From Endomychus coccineus (Eukaryota > Arthropoda > Insecta > Coleoptera > Endomychidae), in NCBI GenBank assembly GCA_958510875.1, contig OY294070.1, forward strand, positions 43,352,306 through 43,416,305: a stretch of 64,000 bases of DNA, read 5' to 3'. Position numbers and translations under genes: made by a program. Below the pieces are notes generated by a model that was given only the letters and a program-made list of their open reading frames with translations, had not been told where the DNA came from and made no database searches. Shown here in pieces: positions 52,096 to 63,505 of this stretch; the first letter of the stretch is position 1, and each line of letters begins with the position of its first letter.

Positions 52096-53260
52096 AGGTA
52101 GTTATAATTGATAGGAGGAGAAAAAAAATAGTAGCTGCATATTAGTGAACTAAGTTCACAATAGTGAATAGATGTTTTCACAAAGTTATCCCATGCATAA
52201 GTGTAGGTCCAATTTAAAGTCCCCTACACTCCGGACCAAATTGATTAACAATCAATAAAATATTACTTGTATATTAAAAAAAATGGAATGGTAATGTGAG
52301 ACTGACCAATAATGTCGAATCAATAAATTACTATATATCGACTCTATGAATAAGAGTAAAATTTTAATTTTCCAAAAAAATACTGAATTTAATTTAAATA
52401 AGTCCAATCTTTGAGTCAAAAGACTCCCTTAAAGTTTAGTTACCTTAAAAAAATGAACTATAGATACTCAGGAGAAGAGCTTATTTCTGAAATTATACGT
52501 TTTCCAGACAATAACTCACGGATACATAAGAGCTTATTTCTGAAATTATACGTTTTCCAGACAATAACTCACTCAAAATTAGTCCAATCTTACGTGCTGT
52601 AAACACTAAGAGAACATACTCTAAAAGAAGATACTAGAGTTAATTTCCAAACATGACATAACATGGACCAATGGATCCCAAATTAACTTATGCAATTATT
52701 GAAAAACGAACTTGTAAAGTGGAAGTCTTAAACTTCCAAATCCACCCACTTTTCAGGGTGATCAAGTCCTAAAAATGGTGGTTTCACTATAACAACTACA
52801 TAAAAATAATGTATCCGATAAAGTTAAGGTAACTAATGAAAATAAATTGGACTATACTAAAATGAAAGAGAACAAAATCTAAAAATCTGGCAATCAAAGT
52901 AAAACAATGATACTTAGCGTCATCCGTGCAGAAGAAAGAGCGATGCAGATCGGAGCAACGGGGAACCCCTGCAGATCACAAATAGTTTGCAGCTTCCTTA
53001 ACAGTATTCATCTACTGTGGCAATCAAGGGCTCTAGACTTCCCAAAACTGACAGTCATAAATGCGAACCTCAAAATCCACCGCAGAATTAGCAACCTGCT
53101 AGGAACCCTACCTCTCATCACTGGAACTCTCATCCTCCTGTTCAGAATCGTCATTGCACAGGTCTTCTTTCATATCCTTTACATGCCAGGTTCCCAAAAT
53201 CTGTTTATCTTCATTCTGTAACTCGTAAACTAAATTAGAAATTATTTTGGTTACGACATA
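52096..53260. other. Gypsy 3' interior, mostly non-coding, with a 51-bp tandem pair
   Basis: Directly repeated 51-53 bp unit beginning GAGCTTATTTCTGAAATTAT at 52480 and 52529. The last part (53108-53260, minus strand) still encodes the end of the gypsy integrase (KIISNLVYELQNEDKQ, acidic tail DDSEQEDESSSDER). The rest holds nothing I recognise. Confidence 0.6.
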
Positions 53261-53388
53261 GGGCGTTTTCACACTGGGAGACACGACAACGACACGATAA
53301 CGACACGACAACGGTGCCGACACGATATCCGGCAGGTGATCTACACATTCAACGACACGGCACATGCAGTTGCTGTGTGTCGTTCATT

Positions 53389-54233
53389 ATGGCGGGTATC
53401 AACAAATTATATTTACTCTATTTATTATATTTGAGGCGCAAGAAACGATATAAGGAAAGGCATTTATGGATACATCCGATTATTAAAGTGAGATATTTAG
53501 AAGGTACCTATTATACTCTGTTTGAGAAGTTGGCTGATGACCCAAATAAGTTTTTTAATTATTTTCGTATGAGCAAAAATGCATTTGACTACATATTACA
53601 GAAAATAATAAATATGATCAAAAAGCAAGACACTGGATTTAGAATGAGCATACCACCTGAAGAAATGCTGGCAGTAACAATAAGGTAAGAAATATTTTGT
53701 TTCAACTTTATTTGTAATTCATTGAAGTTGCATACAAAAACTTAGGGTTATTTTCTGGTAAGAAATGAACAAAATAATAAACATATCTTATTTTTTAACA
53801 ACAAACAAACAAAAAAAAACTATTCCGCAGTGTCATATGAAGCAGTGTCAGTGAATAGTTGCTGATATTTGTTTGTGTCTCTGTAGTTCGTCAAAAATTT
53901 TTTAACTACAGATTACACAGAGCTCGCAGATATGTGGAATGTGCATTCGGAATTTTAAGCAACAAATGGCGAATATTTCACAGATCACTCAATGTTTCCA
54001 AGTCATTTTCAAAAAATATTATGAAAGCATGTGTTGTGGTACATAATATAATACGCAAAAGAGATGGGTACCACACGGAAGATTTGATTATTTCTTCTAG
54101 TTCTAAATTACAAAACCTACCGTCTGCTAAAACACAAACAACTACTAAAACAGGACATGGAGTACGCACTTGTTTTGCAAATTATTTTGTTAGTGAAGTT
54201 GGACAATTACCCTGGCAGTTGTCAAAAATATAA
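53389..54233 (+). pseudogene. Harbinger nuclease with the catalytic middle deleted
   Basis: N-terminal part 53389-53685 (MAGINKLYLLYLLYLRRKKR, then YTLFEKLADDPNKFFNYFRMS) ends at a GTAAG donor-like site after VTIR. The C-terminal part 53859-54233 starts at the YRLHRARRYVECAFGILSNKW block (third catalytic residue, Glu) and ends VGQLPWQL. The core with both Asp residues, normally about 120-150 residues, is missing between about 53690 and 53880. Confidence 0.85.
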
Positions 54234-54445
54234 GTTTTATTAAATAAAGTATAGTACTTACCTGTCTTTTTCTTTTCCGCTTGGGATAGTTCCTGATACC
54301 CATCTTCCAAATACTGACATATTTCCTGCCAACTTTTGTCACGCAGTATTTTGTTTTTATTGCCTTCATGAGTTTTGTCCCAAATACAGGGCTTAGATTC
54401 AACTAATTCAATTAATGTCACGATGTCATATTTGAAACTCGCCAT
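54182..54445 (-). CDS. Harbinger MADF-type partner protein
   Basis: From MASFKYDIVTLIELVESKPCIWD (ATG about 54443-54445), a single MADF domain (KNKILRDKSWQEICQYL, then SQAEKKKTGKYY). The following intron or truncation at about 54262 (donor-like GTAAGT) leaves a short protein in the genomic frame. It overlaps the 3' end of the nuclease gene on the other strand. An upstream in-frame extension to 54562 lies in the TIR and is not likely translated. Confidence 0.6.
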   Translation of the reverse strand: MASFKYDIVTLIELVESKPCIWDKTHEGNKNKILRDKSWQEICQYLEDGYQELSQAEKKKTGKYYTLFNKTYIFDNCQGNCPTSLTK

Positions 54446-54651
54446 TTTTTCCGCCAAAATTCTACTACACCGATGACACGGCACGACAGGACTGCTTGCT
54501 CCTCTACGACATATCGTTGCTTGCACGACACGCCACCGACAAGTCGTCAGGTGTGAAAGCATTCCTATATAGTTACATGAGATAAGGCGTCCACCGACAC
54601 CGTTACCGTTGTCGTGTCGTTGTCGTGTCGCCCAGTGTGAAAACGCCCATA

Positions 54652-57536
54652 CGGTATATATTTAGGAGCCAGTTTAGCAGAAAAGAAATTCGCTGCGTTG
54701 GACTGAACAAAATTTCTTTTCCAAACTTTATCACCCACCTAGAAAGCTACTGGGCGTTTTCTCAAATTATAATGCTTTTTGTATCCCTTATATGCCGTCA
54801 CAATGTTTTGTCTTACCTCATTGAAGACATTAGGTAATGATTCAATATCTGATTGTCTATGAATCTTGTTAGAAACATTAAGCATGTCGTTATCTCCCAC
54901 TTTACCGTAAAAATCGCCAGAAATAGGAATTTGGCGTGCAAACATTAAAAATGCAGGGCTGAACCCTGTAGAATCATGCTTCGTTAAGCGTAACGCTTGC
55001 GTTAATTGAGGAATGTTTGCATCCCAATCCCTATGGTTATCGTGTATGAACGAAGAAACAGCGGTAATTAAAACTCTATTAACTCTTTCGCTGTTATTAA
55101 CTTGTGAATGATAACGGGCATTTAACCAATGTTTCTGAACTTTGTAATCAGCAAGGAATTTTATAAATTGCCTGGATGTAAATTGGCTTGCATTATCAGA
55201 TAATAAAATCTGGCACACCCCAAAAGTAAGGAAAACTAGATTTTCCAAAAATTTAATAGCAGAAGTCGAAGTGGCTTTTGCACAAGGATAGATAAACACC
55301 TATTTAGTGAACCAATCTACCGCAACCAAAATATATTGATTACCACGTTCAGAACGAGGTAAAGGGCCTAAATAATCTATACTCAAAAATTGCATTGGAA
55401 AGTCAATATTTTTCATTTGCCCCATTAAGCCGTGTCTTTGTACATTCGGACTCTTATGAGCAGCGCAAATTTCACAATTCTTTACATATCGAATTACATC
55501 CTGTCTCATTCGAGGCCAATAATACTGTTCACATATTCTGTACATAGTTTTCGAAATCCCAAAATGGGCGGCTGTAGGAACACAATGAAACTGTTCAAAA
55601 ATTTTAAGTCTGTTTGCCGTTGGAACTACCAATTTCCATTCCGTTAAATTAGAAGATACACACTTAGGGAGTTTGACGTGTTTATATGAACCGTTACCAA
55701 CTACTTTAAAATCGGGGTACTGATCGGGATTATTAGGTACTTTATTTAACATGTCCGTGTACGATTTATCCGGAATAAGTTCTTGATCACTGATTACATT
55801 AATATTAGGTACGTCCCTAGACAAATAATCTGGCACAACCATTTGTGATCCAGGCCTATGGTGTATATCTAAATCAAACTGAGACAATTGTAAAGCCCAT
55901 CTACCCAAACGACCAATCGGATCTTTCAAATTATGTAACCAAACTAAACTGGCATGATCAGTGTAACAAACAACCCTTGTACCCTCTATAAAACAACGAA
56001 ATTCAGACAATGCAAACAGAAACAGCTAATAATTCTCTTTCGGAGACCGTATATTTTCTTTCTGCTTTACTCAAAGTTCGACTAGCATAAGTTACTGGAT
56101 GTTGTAAACCATTATGTTCTTGAAAAAGTACACAACTTAACCCGACGTCGCTATGGACTTCTGAGTACTGGAGCCGACGTTAGGCGACGCTTCAACTCTT
56201 GAGAAGAAGACTCAGCTTCAGGAGTCCAAGAAATCGGTTGGTGCTTTTTCCTACTTTTAATATGTTCAGTGATAGGAGCTGTTAGAGTTGAACAATCTTT
56301 AATAAATCTACGATAAAATGAAATTAATCCCAACATCCTCCGAACTTGAGTGGAAGTTTTTGGTGAAGAAAGAAGAGTAGCGGCCTCAACAAGTTCACCA
56401 CTAGGGCGCAACCCCTCCCTATCAACGATAAAACCCAAAAATTCGAGAGGTCTGCGAAAATTAAATTTTTAAACGTTAACTGCAAGGTTAGCAAATTTGA
56501 TTTTTTCATAAACTTTATGTAACACCTGCATATGTTCTTCAAAGGTAGTAGTAGCGATGATTATATCATCTAAATAAGGAAAAACTAGATGACTAATACT
56601 TTCATCAATCAAAAAAATCCATGAGACGTTGCATCGTTGCCGGAGCATTAGTTATACCAAACGCCATTACGCAAAATTCATATAGACCTTTGCCTGGAAT
56701 ACCGAAGGCAGTGTATTTACGTGAATTTTCCTCCAAAGGAATGTTCCAAAAAGCTTTTTTCAAATCTAATGTCGTAAGATAGTTAGCGCCTTGCAATTTG
56801 CTTAAACTGGTGTCTATTAAAGGTAGGGGGTATGTATCTCTTGTGGTTAACTTGTTCAAGTGTCTACTATCTAAACAAGCCCGATAAGAATTATCTTTCT
56901 TCTTCACCAAAAGCATTGGGCTCCTATAAGGTGAAGAAGAGGGTTGGATTACACCAAGCCTCAACATCTCATCAATTTCCGAATTTAAATGGTTTTGTAA
57001 AGCAGGAGAAAAGCGATATTGTCTTTTTCTAAAAGGTTCTGTTTCCGACACAGCAATGGTATGTTCAATTAAAGAAGTACGTCCTATTTCCGACAAGGAA
57101 AGTTGTTCAAAAAGTTCAATTTTTGATTGAAGTTCTGTTTTTTGTAACGCGTTTAATGAATCATAACTATGAATTGCAGTAACATTATTTGAACTTACTA
57201 TAGGTTCAATGTTCCAGATAGAATTACCAAAGTCGACCTTAATATTGTGATATTTGCAAAATTCTATCCCCATAATAATTCTGCTTGTTGTATAGATGGA
57301 ATTACGTTAAATTTAACAGAAGTCTGAATATTATTAAACGAAATAGGGACGTTAACTAATCCCAAGACAGGTTGATGTAAACCATCAGCGGTTGTTATAA
57401 CATTGAAATTATTATCCCTATTTATTGACAATCTATATTTTTCGATAATGAAATTACCCTTTGAACCTATAACATTAATGTTAGAACCAGTGTCCAACAA
57501 TGCAGGAAAAGAATCCTCAAAAACTTTAATGTTCAA
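54652..57536 (-). pseudogene. pol: Gypsy pol: protease, reverse transcriptase, RNase H, integrase (damaged)
   Basis: Order from right to left: 57264-57536 aspartic protease (FPALLDTGSNINVIG); 56605-57273 RT (LDSRHLNKLTTRDTYPLPLID, LTTLDLKKAFWNIPLE, VMAFGITNAPATMQRL), with the YLDD catalytic box in the next frame near 56565; 56151-56438 RT thumb/RNase H start (MLGLISFYRRFIKD, PISWTPEAE); 55300-56010 RNase H end and integrase zinc finger (HFGISKTMYRI...CEICAAHK) and first Asp (FLSIDYLGPL); after one in-frame TAG at about 55297-55299, 54739-55299 with the second Asp (LLSDNASQFTS) and Glu (NNSERVNRV). The C-terminus continues across Harbinger at 53261-54651. At least three frameshifts and the TAG; inactive. 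Confidence 0.9.
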
Positions 57537-57651
57537 ATGAGGTCTATTGTCATCAGGTAAATTTAAAACAACTGGGAAACCATTTTAGGAGAACAATTCT
57601 TTTTAATTGTAACCAACCACTTTTCCCATTCAACTCTATCGAAGGTTCCTC

Positions 57652-58872
57652 TTACTTTCGTCTGTTTTGATTTGTGAAGGTACCTGGATTTTGTTTTGAA
57701 GTCGAAGCTATAGCCAGCCCTGTAGGCTTCGACGTCACGTTTTTTGACTTACATCTTTTACAAGATGTGCTAACTATGTTAGGTACTCCACATCCAAAAC
57801 AAAAAGTTTCTCTAGGGGCAGAACAAGATTTATACTTGTGCCCTTGAGAACCACAATTCCAACAAACAACTGGAGAAAAAGTTTGTAAAGCATTGACTGT
57901 AGGCCTATACCTAATTTTAGGTACATTTTCCTGTACAGCGCTTTGGCTTTTAAAACGAAACTCGAAATACACTTCACTTTTAAATCATTTATTGATGTTA
58001 TATTGTGTAATGTAAATTGATTCAAAATGTGAGGTTGTAAGTTAGACATAATTTGTTCTAGTCTTGTTTCTTCATCAGGAGAAACTTTAAGCCTGGAGAA
58101 TAATTTTTTCACCGAAGCTATGTACAAACTGCATTTTTCTCCTGTAAATTGTTTGCGGTTTCTGATCTGATTCCAGATTCCAAAGTCAAGGTATTTAGGT
58201 AAGAATTCGGATTTTAATACCTCAATTAATTCCAGCCAAGATGAAACAGAAGATCTCACGGATCTAAACCAATCCAAGGCATCACCCTTGAAAAGATCAA
58301 CAGCTGAAGAAAAAAGGTCTTCCTCTGTTAAATCTCTAGCCTCTCTCAATTCCTCTACTCTATCCAAAAAATCATAAACTTTTTGATGATCCCCTGATCC
58401 ATCAAAAAATAAGTCCCATTTGAAAACAGGAACTTTGGGACGATACGAAGATATTCCAAAGTTAATTGGTGAAGTCGGAGTAGAACTACCTGGAACTTGA
58501 CCAACAGGTCGAAGTTTAACAGCGTAATCTCCTTCTAGAGCAAGTACATCAGCTGCTAATTTATCTTTTAAAGATTCAGGGTTAAGCCTGTCTATGCGAG
58601 CAGACAAGTGGTTAAGCCTAGTTTCAATTCTCCTAGCATTATCACTTGGTTCACCCTGATATCTATTAATCGCTTCTTTAATGTCATTAAGAGACTCTGA
58701 AATTTCTGGAATACTTTCGACAAAATTCGAATTCATCTTTAATTGAAGGTGAACTTCTATCATGTTGTTCTCTATGCAAACAACCCCTCAAAAGCTTTCG
58801 ATTAGTATTAGCGTCACCGTCCGTAGATTGACCCCTAATAGCTAATTCATAAGATAACTCTTTCGTCTTCAA
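57652..58872 (-). pseudogene. gag: Gypsy gag with zinc knuckles, frameshifted
   Basis: The N-terminus lies in 58687-58872 (MKTKELSYELAIRGQSTDG, the usual gag start). The main part is in 57774-58763, with the capsid core (VFKWDLFFDGSGDHQKVYDFL, DLFKGDALDWFRSVR, EFLPKYLDFGIW, LKVSPDEETRLEQIMSNL). The zinc region is in 57652-57972 (CWNCGSQGHKYKSC plus CFGCG...CKRC). Shifts near 58760 and 57960. The capsid part packs the RNA into particles in intact relatives. About 400 residues in all, a usual length. Confidence 0.85.
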
Positions 58873-58974
58873 TAAATTAGGTTCTATAATTAGAGAATTC
58901 TATAAAATCGATAATAATTCAGAAGATAAACGTCAATAACTTCTATTGTGTTCTAGACCACGTTAAAGAAAAAA

Positions 58975-58982
58975 GGCGCCAG
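58975..58982 (-). other. Gypsy primer binding site
   Basis: Minus-strand CTGGCGCC directly after the 5' LTR end (TCCGTTTCA). Only the first 7-8 bases fit the common TGGCGCC tRNA-Lys type; what follows (TTTTTTC) does not, so it is short or decayed. Confidence 0.5.
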
Positions 58983-60774
58983 TGAAACGGACCGCTTTGG
59001 GTCGGTTTTAATGGCCCAACTAGCTCAAAGTAATTAATCTCAGGGCTCGTAGTGAAACGTGCCCTGTGATTCTAGACTGGTGAATTGCCTGAGCGCCAAC
59101 TGCTTAATAATAACTACAAAAATGAGTGAATTCACCGTCAAGAATACAGGCACTTCGAGAAGGTTTCATAGTTGATGGAAATTCAGAAAAATAATACAAG
59201 TTCAACTTAACAATTTGATTTATTCCAAACGGAATTTGGTAAATAATTAAAGAAGGTACAATTTGGTATTACCTAAAATAAAACTGAATTTTGAATATTC
59301 ACAAAATTGAAATTGAATACTTGGTACAATTTAAACAAACAAAATAAATGAACATCAATTTTAGTTAATAGATTGAAATTAAATATTTAATAAAAAAATA
59401 AAGAATCTGAGAATTAACGTGAATCTCGAAATGGATTCTATGAAGTTAGTGGAATACAACTTCGGTTAAATAACAAAAATCAGAGAAATGAAAATATGGT
59501 CATTCAAACAAGAAAATGTTACCCTCCTTGGAACTTGATGGAACTGGAAGTCGGTCCTGTCAGGAAATTCACTAAACCGTCTCGGAAAGAAGGAATGAGG
59601 CACCTCAGACGTTCAAACCCCGTAATTTCAAAGAACGAACAGTACCTGACCTAAGTTCAAAGGGACAAGCAACACAATCAGTCGGTATAACCATGCGATT
59701 CCACAACTGATTATGTTATCTCCCCAAATTGTAAAAACACTATTACAAAATTGAAACCTTGAAGAGATATCAATTCAAACGACAAACAATGTTAATCTGA
59801 AAGAATTGAATTATTACAATTGATACTTAAATAGGCAAAACATTAAAATGTGACTGATGAAAAAATAATCAAATTCTGACTGAAAGAATAATAATCAAAA
59901 TGTGTCTGAAAGAATAATAATCAAAATGTGTCCGAAAGAATAATAATCAAAATGTTGGAATTTGTCAGTTAGCACAAATCTGAATACTTGAATTGAATTG
60001 CATATAAGAATTGATGTTGTAATTTACACTACAACCCACACGAGCATAGCAGACCTGATAATTAAATATCCAATATGCAGTAATTGAATAATTACTTTAT
60101 GATAATCCCTGACAATATCTACAGCACGTTTCAGTCAAAAGACAGCTCTGTATACGCTTGTACCAGATCTACAAAATGGCGATTCAAAAATAAATCGGTC
60201 AAATTACCATGTGCTATTGTGGGATTAAACACAAAGGGAACAAAGAAATATCATCACTGAAATCTGCCTACGTCCCGCTAGATTGTCTACATACAAAAAT
60301 TACAACAATTAATGCAGTGATGGAAACGATTATCTCTGAATTATGCTGAAGACAAATTGATTGGGTGGAACTCTAGGTAAGTCGAGCAATACTTCCACCG
60401 AAATATTATCACATTCAGGTACTGAACATCCAGTAGTCTAATTACAAAACCAAATCAAATAAGATGTAGCCTGATGTGAATTATATTTCGGTATCAAAAA
60501 TCAAGAAATGAATGCAAAGCCAATGAATTATAAAATCTCGACTTACCCAGTTTGAGGTTCACACGACGATGAATTCCTTTCGACTTCCGTTCTCAGACCT
60601 ACCCCACCTCGCGATTTTCGCGCCATCGAGTATGCGGGAAGTAATATCAGTAATCGATGCTATTGAACGTGGAGATGTCTCTAAGATATCATATGACAAT
60701 TTTCCTAGCCGAAAAGAAATCTAATCTGTTCATTACAGAGTTCTTTAAGAAACACGTGACGGCGACCCGTTACA
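58983..60774 (-). repeat. Gypsy 5' LTR (1792 bp)
   Basis: Plus-strand TGAAACGGACC...CCCGTTACA. Matches the interrupted 3' LTR 37068-41207 along its length with many substitutions and small indels, so the insertion is old. Carries a 26-bp array (GTGTCTGAAAGAATAATAATCAAAAT-type, three to four copies at 59875-59955) not present in the partner. No gene. Confidence 0.88.
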
Positions 60775-61303
60775 ATACTTGTAACTATTTTTATTCACAT
60801 CAATATTTTTATGTTTTTGTAAAATCATTTATCAAAAAAATTGGAGAAAATAAACGAAAAATTTATTTTTTGATACCTTCAGCCTCGCTGTGTATTACTT
60901 GTCCAACAACTGCAGAACCTCCTGCCGAGTCCAGGTTCTGACAAATAGCTGGCAGCATAAGTTTTTTGCCTCCTTAATTAATAAACTACAACTACAAAAA
61001 AAATCAGCTTTTATCATTTCAGTCAATTGATAGGCCGTATTATTGTGACAGATTAACCGATGAACAAAGCTTTATCAAATAAGACATTGAAAAATGTCGC
61101 TGGCTCCCGGTAAAGAGGTCTTCAGGAATATGTAGGTAATCTGGAGCTCCAACACCTGGAGTTTCGACTTCAGGAGCTTCGACCTCCGGAGATTCAACCA
61201 CCTGAAACTTGTCGCCCAGAGTTTGGGCTTCTAGAGTTTTGAATCTCAGAGCTCCGACTACCGGGGTTTTCTCTCACGGAGTTTTACCCACCTGAAACTC
61301 GTC

Positions 61304-61747
61304 TCACAGACTTTCGGCTCTTGGGGTTTCTACAACCGGAGTTTGGACTCCTATAGTTTCAACTCGTCGAGTTTCGACTCCCGAAGCTCCAATGCTATCG
61401 TTGGCGTTAGGAGTCATGAGAATGTGCCCGTCATCGCCTTCTCCAGTGCAAGAATGAGCTTTGTTCTGTGCATGATCAATTTCAGGATCAGCGTAGGCGG
61501 TTTGAGTTACCGAATTGATAATTCTTATTCTGTGAACAGGTGTAACTGCAAATGAAGTGGATGGTATATTCATCAAATTCCTGACGTTAGATTCCAATTC
61601 ATCCATAATCCGTGGTCTTATCTCCAGGATTGGTTCTGATGTTTCAGTGGCCGTGGAGATAAGCACGTCCCCAACTCTTTCAATTAATCCAGCGGTGGTT
61701 ATCATCTTATTCGAATCTATGTTTTTCTTCGTTACATATAGATCCAA
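61304..61747 (-). pseudogene. Repeat-unit protein with Val-Glu-Thr-Pro-like C-terminal repeats
   Basis: 147 codons, the longest version of this fragment. It has GLIERVGDVLISTATETSEPILEI, a TPVHRIRIINSVTQTAYADPEIDH stretch and then a series of pentamers such as GVETR, RVETI, GVQTP, VVETP. Compared with 34192-34443 and 62454-62732 it has the same order. No known domain; likely a non-coding or decayed derivative of a repeat-containing protein. It is only partly open at both ends. Confidence 0.35.
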
Positions 61748-61828
61748 AATATGTTTAAGAATATATTTGAATCCTTTAATCCTCAGTCAATAGCATTCAG
61801 TCACATCTCAAAATTTTACCGCCTCGTT

Positions 61829-62032
61829 CTATGTTGTAGCGCAGTTCTTTACCTTGCTGTGCATTTGTCTCGATCGGTCATTAAAACAACTTGTTGGATA
61901 ATGAGAACGAAGAGTCACGATGTTGCTCTGCTTATATCTCACAATTGAAGTTGAACCATAAAGCACAGTATGGTATAAATCTGCGGTGCTCTTCTCAGCG
62001 ATATCGTATCTCAATGAACCATTCAGACTCAT
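61829..62032 (-). pseudogene. Shortened copy of the virus-like capsid remnant (core deleted)
   Basis: The frame has the same start region as 35296 (SIVRYKQSNIVT...SHYPTSCFNDR) and then jumps to the same end (KVKNCATT) as 34525. Relative to copy A about 650 bp are missing between. So this copy cannot have any capsid core. Confidence 0.5.
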
Positions 62033-62453
62033 ATGAAAAACTGATTTCCAAGGTTACGCCTTATTGAAAATTCAGCCTGCAAAACGTTGACAGCATCAAA
62101 GAACACTACTCAGGCATTTTCGAATATTTCAAAGATGACAGTCGCCCTCAGGTGTGCATCTTCGCTGTTTGCCGCTGTGGTTTTCCGGGTGCTCCTGCAA
62201 GGGGGCATTCGTGAAGCTGCAACCATAACCACTTCACGAATGAATAATTGTCGCAAATTCTGAATTAAACAACAATGAGCAAATAAAGTGAAGAAATATC
62301 TAAACTTCAAAACCCGAAGATTCAACCACCTGGAACTCATCTACCAGTTTCGAATTTCGGAGTTTGGACTACCGGGATTTTCTTTCCCGGAGTTTCACCC
62401 ACCTGAAACTCGTCTCCCAGAGTTTCAGCTCCTGGGTTTTCCACTCCCGGAGT

Positions 62454-62732
62454 TTAAACTCCACGAGTTTCAACTCCCCGAAGTTCGACTCCCGGAGCTC
62501 CAATGCTAACGTTGGCGTTATGAGTCATGAGAATGTGCCCGTCATCGTCTTCTCGAGAGCACGAATCAGCTTCGTTCTGTACATGATCAATTTCAGGATC
62601 AGTGTGGGCGGTTTGAGTAACCGGATTGACAATTCTTATTCTGGAAGCTGATGTACCTGAAAATGAAGTGTATGGTATAGTCATCAAATTCCTGACGTTA
62701 GATTCGAATTCATCCATAGTCCGTGGTCTCAT
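62454..62732 (-). pseudogene. Second copy of the ERVGDV/VETP fragment, front replaced
   Basis: 92 codons from MRPRTMDEFESNVRNLMTI. It shares TMDE(L/F)ESNVRNLM and DPEIDH with 61304-61747. Its upstream side differs (joined to 62760-63505 instead of the GLIERVGDV segment). Ends in short VE(L/T)RGVE repeats. Confidence 0.35.
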
Positions 62733-62836
62733 CTCGAAGATCGATTGTGGTGTTTCAGGCTAACCATGAAAAAGGGTAATGAACTCATTGAAACCTCTTC
62801 AACCCCAACAGAGCTGTAAATTTTCTTGTTGAGGTA

Positions 62837-63505
62837 TCACCAACCGATTAGTATAGAAGAAGTGAAAACATATGTGAAGATGAAAGTAACTTGTTTCGTA
62901 TTTTCTTTTATGTAATAAATGCGTAAGGTATCTGCTGCATTATTCGTCCTATATTTTGCTTTGTCATCCTTCTGCCAGATGATTCTTCCCTCATATTCTG
63001 TGAAAATTCGTTGCAGAATAGGGATATCGACGTCTGAACATGTCGCTGCCAATGTTTTGAATCCAAAATCTTCACACCACCGGCATCGATGAAATCGGAA
63101 ATTACTTTTCTGTGAGACTACAGTACCAAATATAGACCAACTTGTAACTTCATGGAAGTTATGTACAAATTCAAGTCTCGCTGTTACTCGATTTGTAATT
63201 TGATTTTCAATCAGCGCCTGGAAACTGTTGAAATGCTGGAGACATTGAGAATTGTGGTCCCTAGAACTTTTCTTCATCCCAATTTCTGAGTATCGTATGG
63301 AACCAAAGTAAGACGTCAAGCTATCTAATATAGAAAAAAACGTTTTGGCAGATGGGTCATAAACCTGAAAATAAGAACAATTATTGATGCCAGCAATTCC
63401 CTTCTTACCCACGAATGATCCAAAATTGCACATGTTATAAAGACGATACTTCTCTATTTCATTCTCCATATACAAGCCATTATTGCAGAACCATCCGCAA
63501 TACAT
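62837..63505 (-). CDS. Hypothetical protein in the virus-like repeat, open 222 codons
   Basis: Starts MYCGWFCNNGLYMENEIEKY and has FGSFVGKKGIAGINN, a central FQALIENQITNRVTARLEFVHNF helix, FRFHRCRWCEDFGF and a C-terminal VTFIFTYVFTSSILIG stretch that could be a membrane segment or a frame tail. Parts of it recur, broken, at 35395-35700 and 36290-36375. It is upstream of the other repeat fragments on the minus strand. It may be the other end of the same viral capsid gene in a head-to-tail array. No family recognised. Confidence 0.35.
   Translation of the reverse strand: MYCGWFCNNGLYMENEIEKYRLYNMCNFGSFVGKKGIAGINNCSYFQVYDPSAKTFFSILDSLTSYFGSIRYSEIGMKKSSRDHNSQCLQHFNSFQALIENQITNRVTARLEFVHNFHEVTSWSIFGTVVSQKSNFRFHRCRWCEDFGFKTLAATCSDVDIPILQRIFTEYEGRIIWQKDDKAKYRTNNAADTLRIYYIKENTKQVTFIFTYVFTSSILIGW

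Larger units (their letters stand above)
53261..54648. mobile_element. PIF/Harbinger element, second family, internally deleted (1388 bp)
   Basis: About 50-bp TIRs GGGCGTTTTCACACTGGG... at 53261 and inverted at 54648; ATA duplications at 53258-53260 and 54649-54651. Within the TIRs the word GACACGACAACG repeats several times. It keeps the two ends of the nuclease gene (plus) and a MADF gene (minus), but the DDE middle is gone, so it is non-autonomous. It lies inside the gypsy integrase gene. Confidence 0.93.
37068..60774 (-). mobile_element. Ty3/gypsy LTR retrotransposon opened by five later insertions
   Basis: 5' LTR 58983-60774, primer site, gag and pol (54652-58872), 3' internal non-coding region, polypurine tract at about 41208-41219 and 3' LTR 37068-41207, all in minus orientation. 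Removing 38171-40683, 41637-44577, about 44946-48400, 49237-52095 and 53261-54651 leaves roughly 11-12 kb. Direct support: LTR-LTR similarity over their full length, PPT next to the left LTR, PBS next to the right LTR, and an integrase C-terminus that continues across the Harbinger insertion. I could not see a matching target duplication at the two outer edges, so two recombined elements remain possible. Confidence 0.65.
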
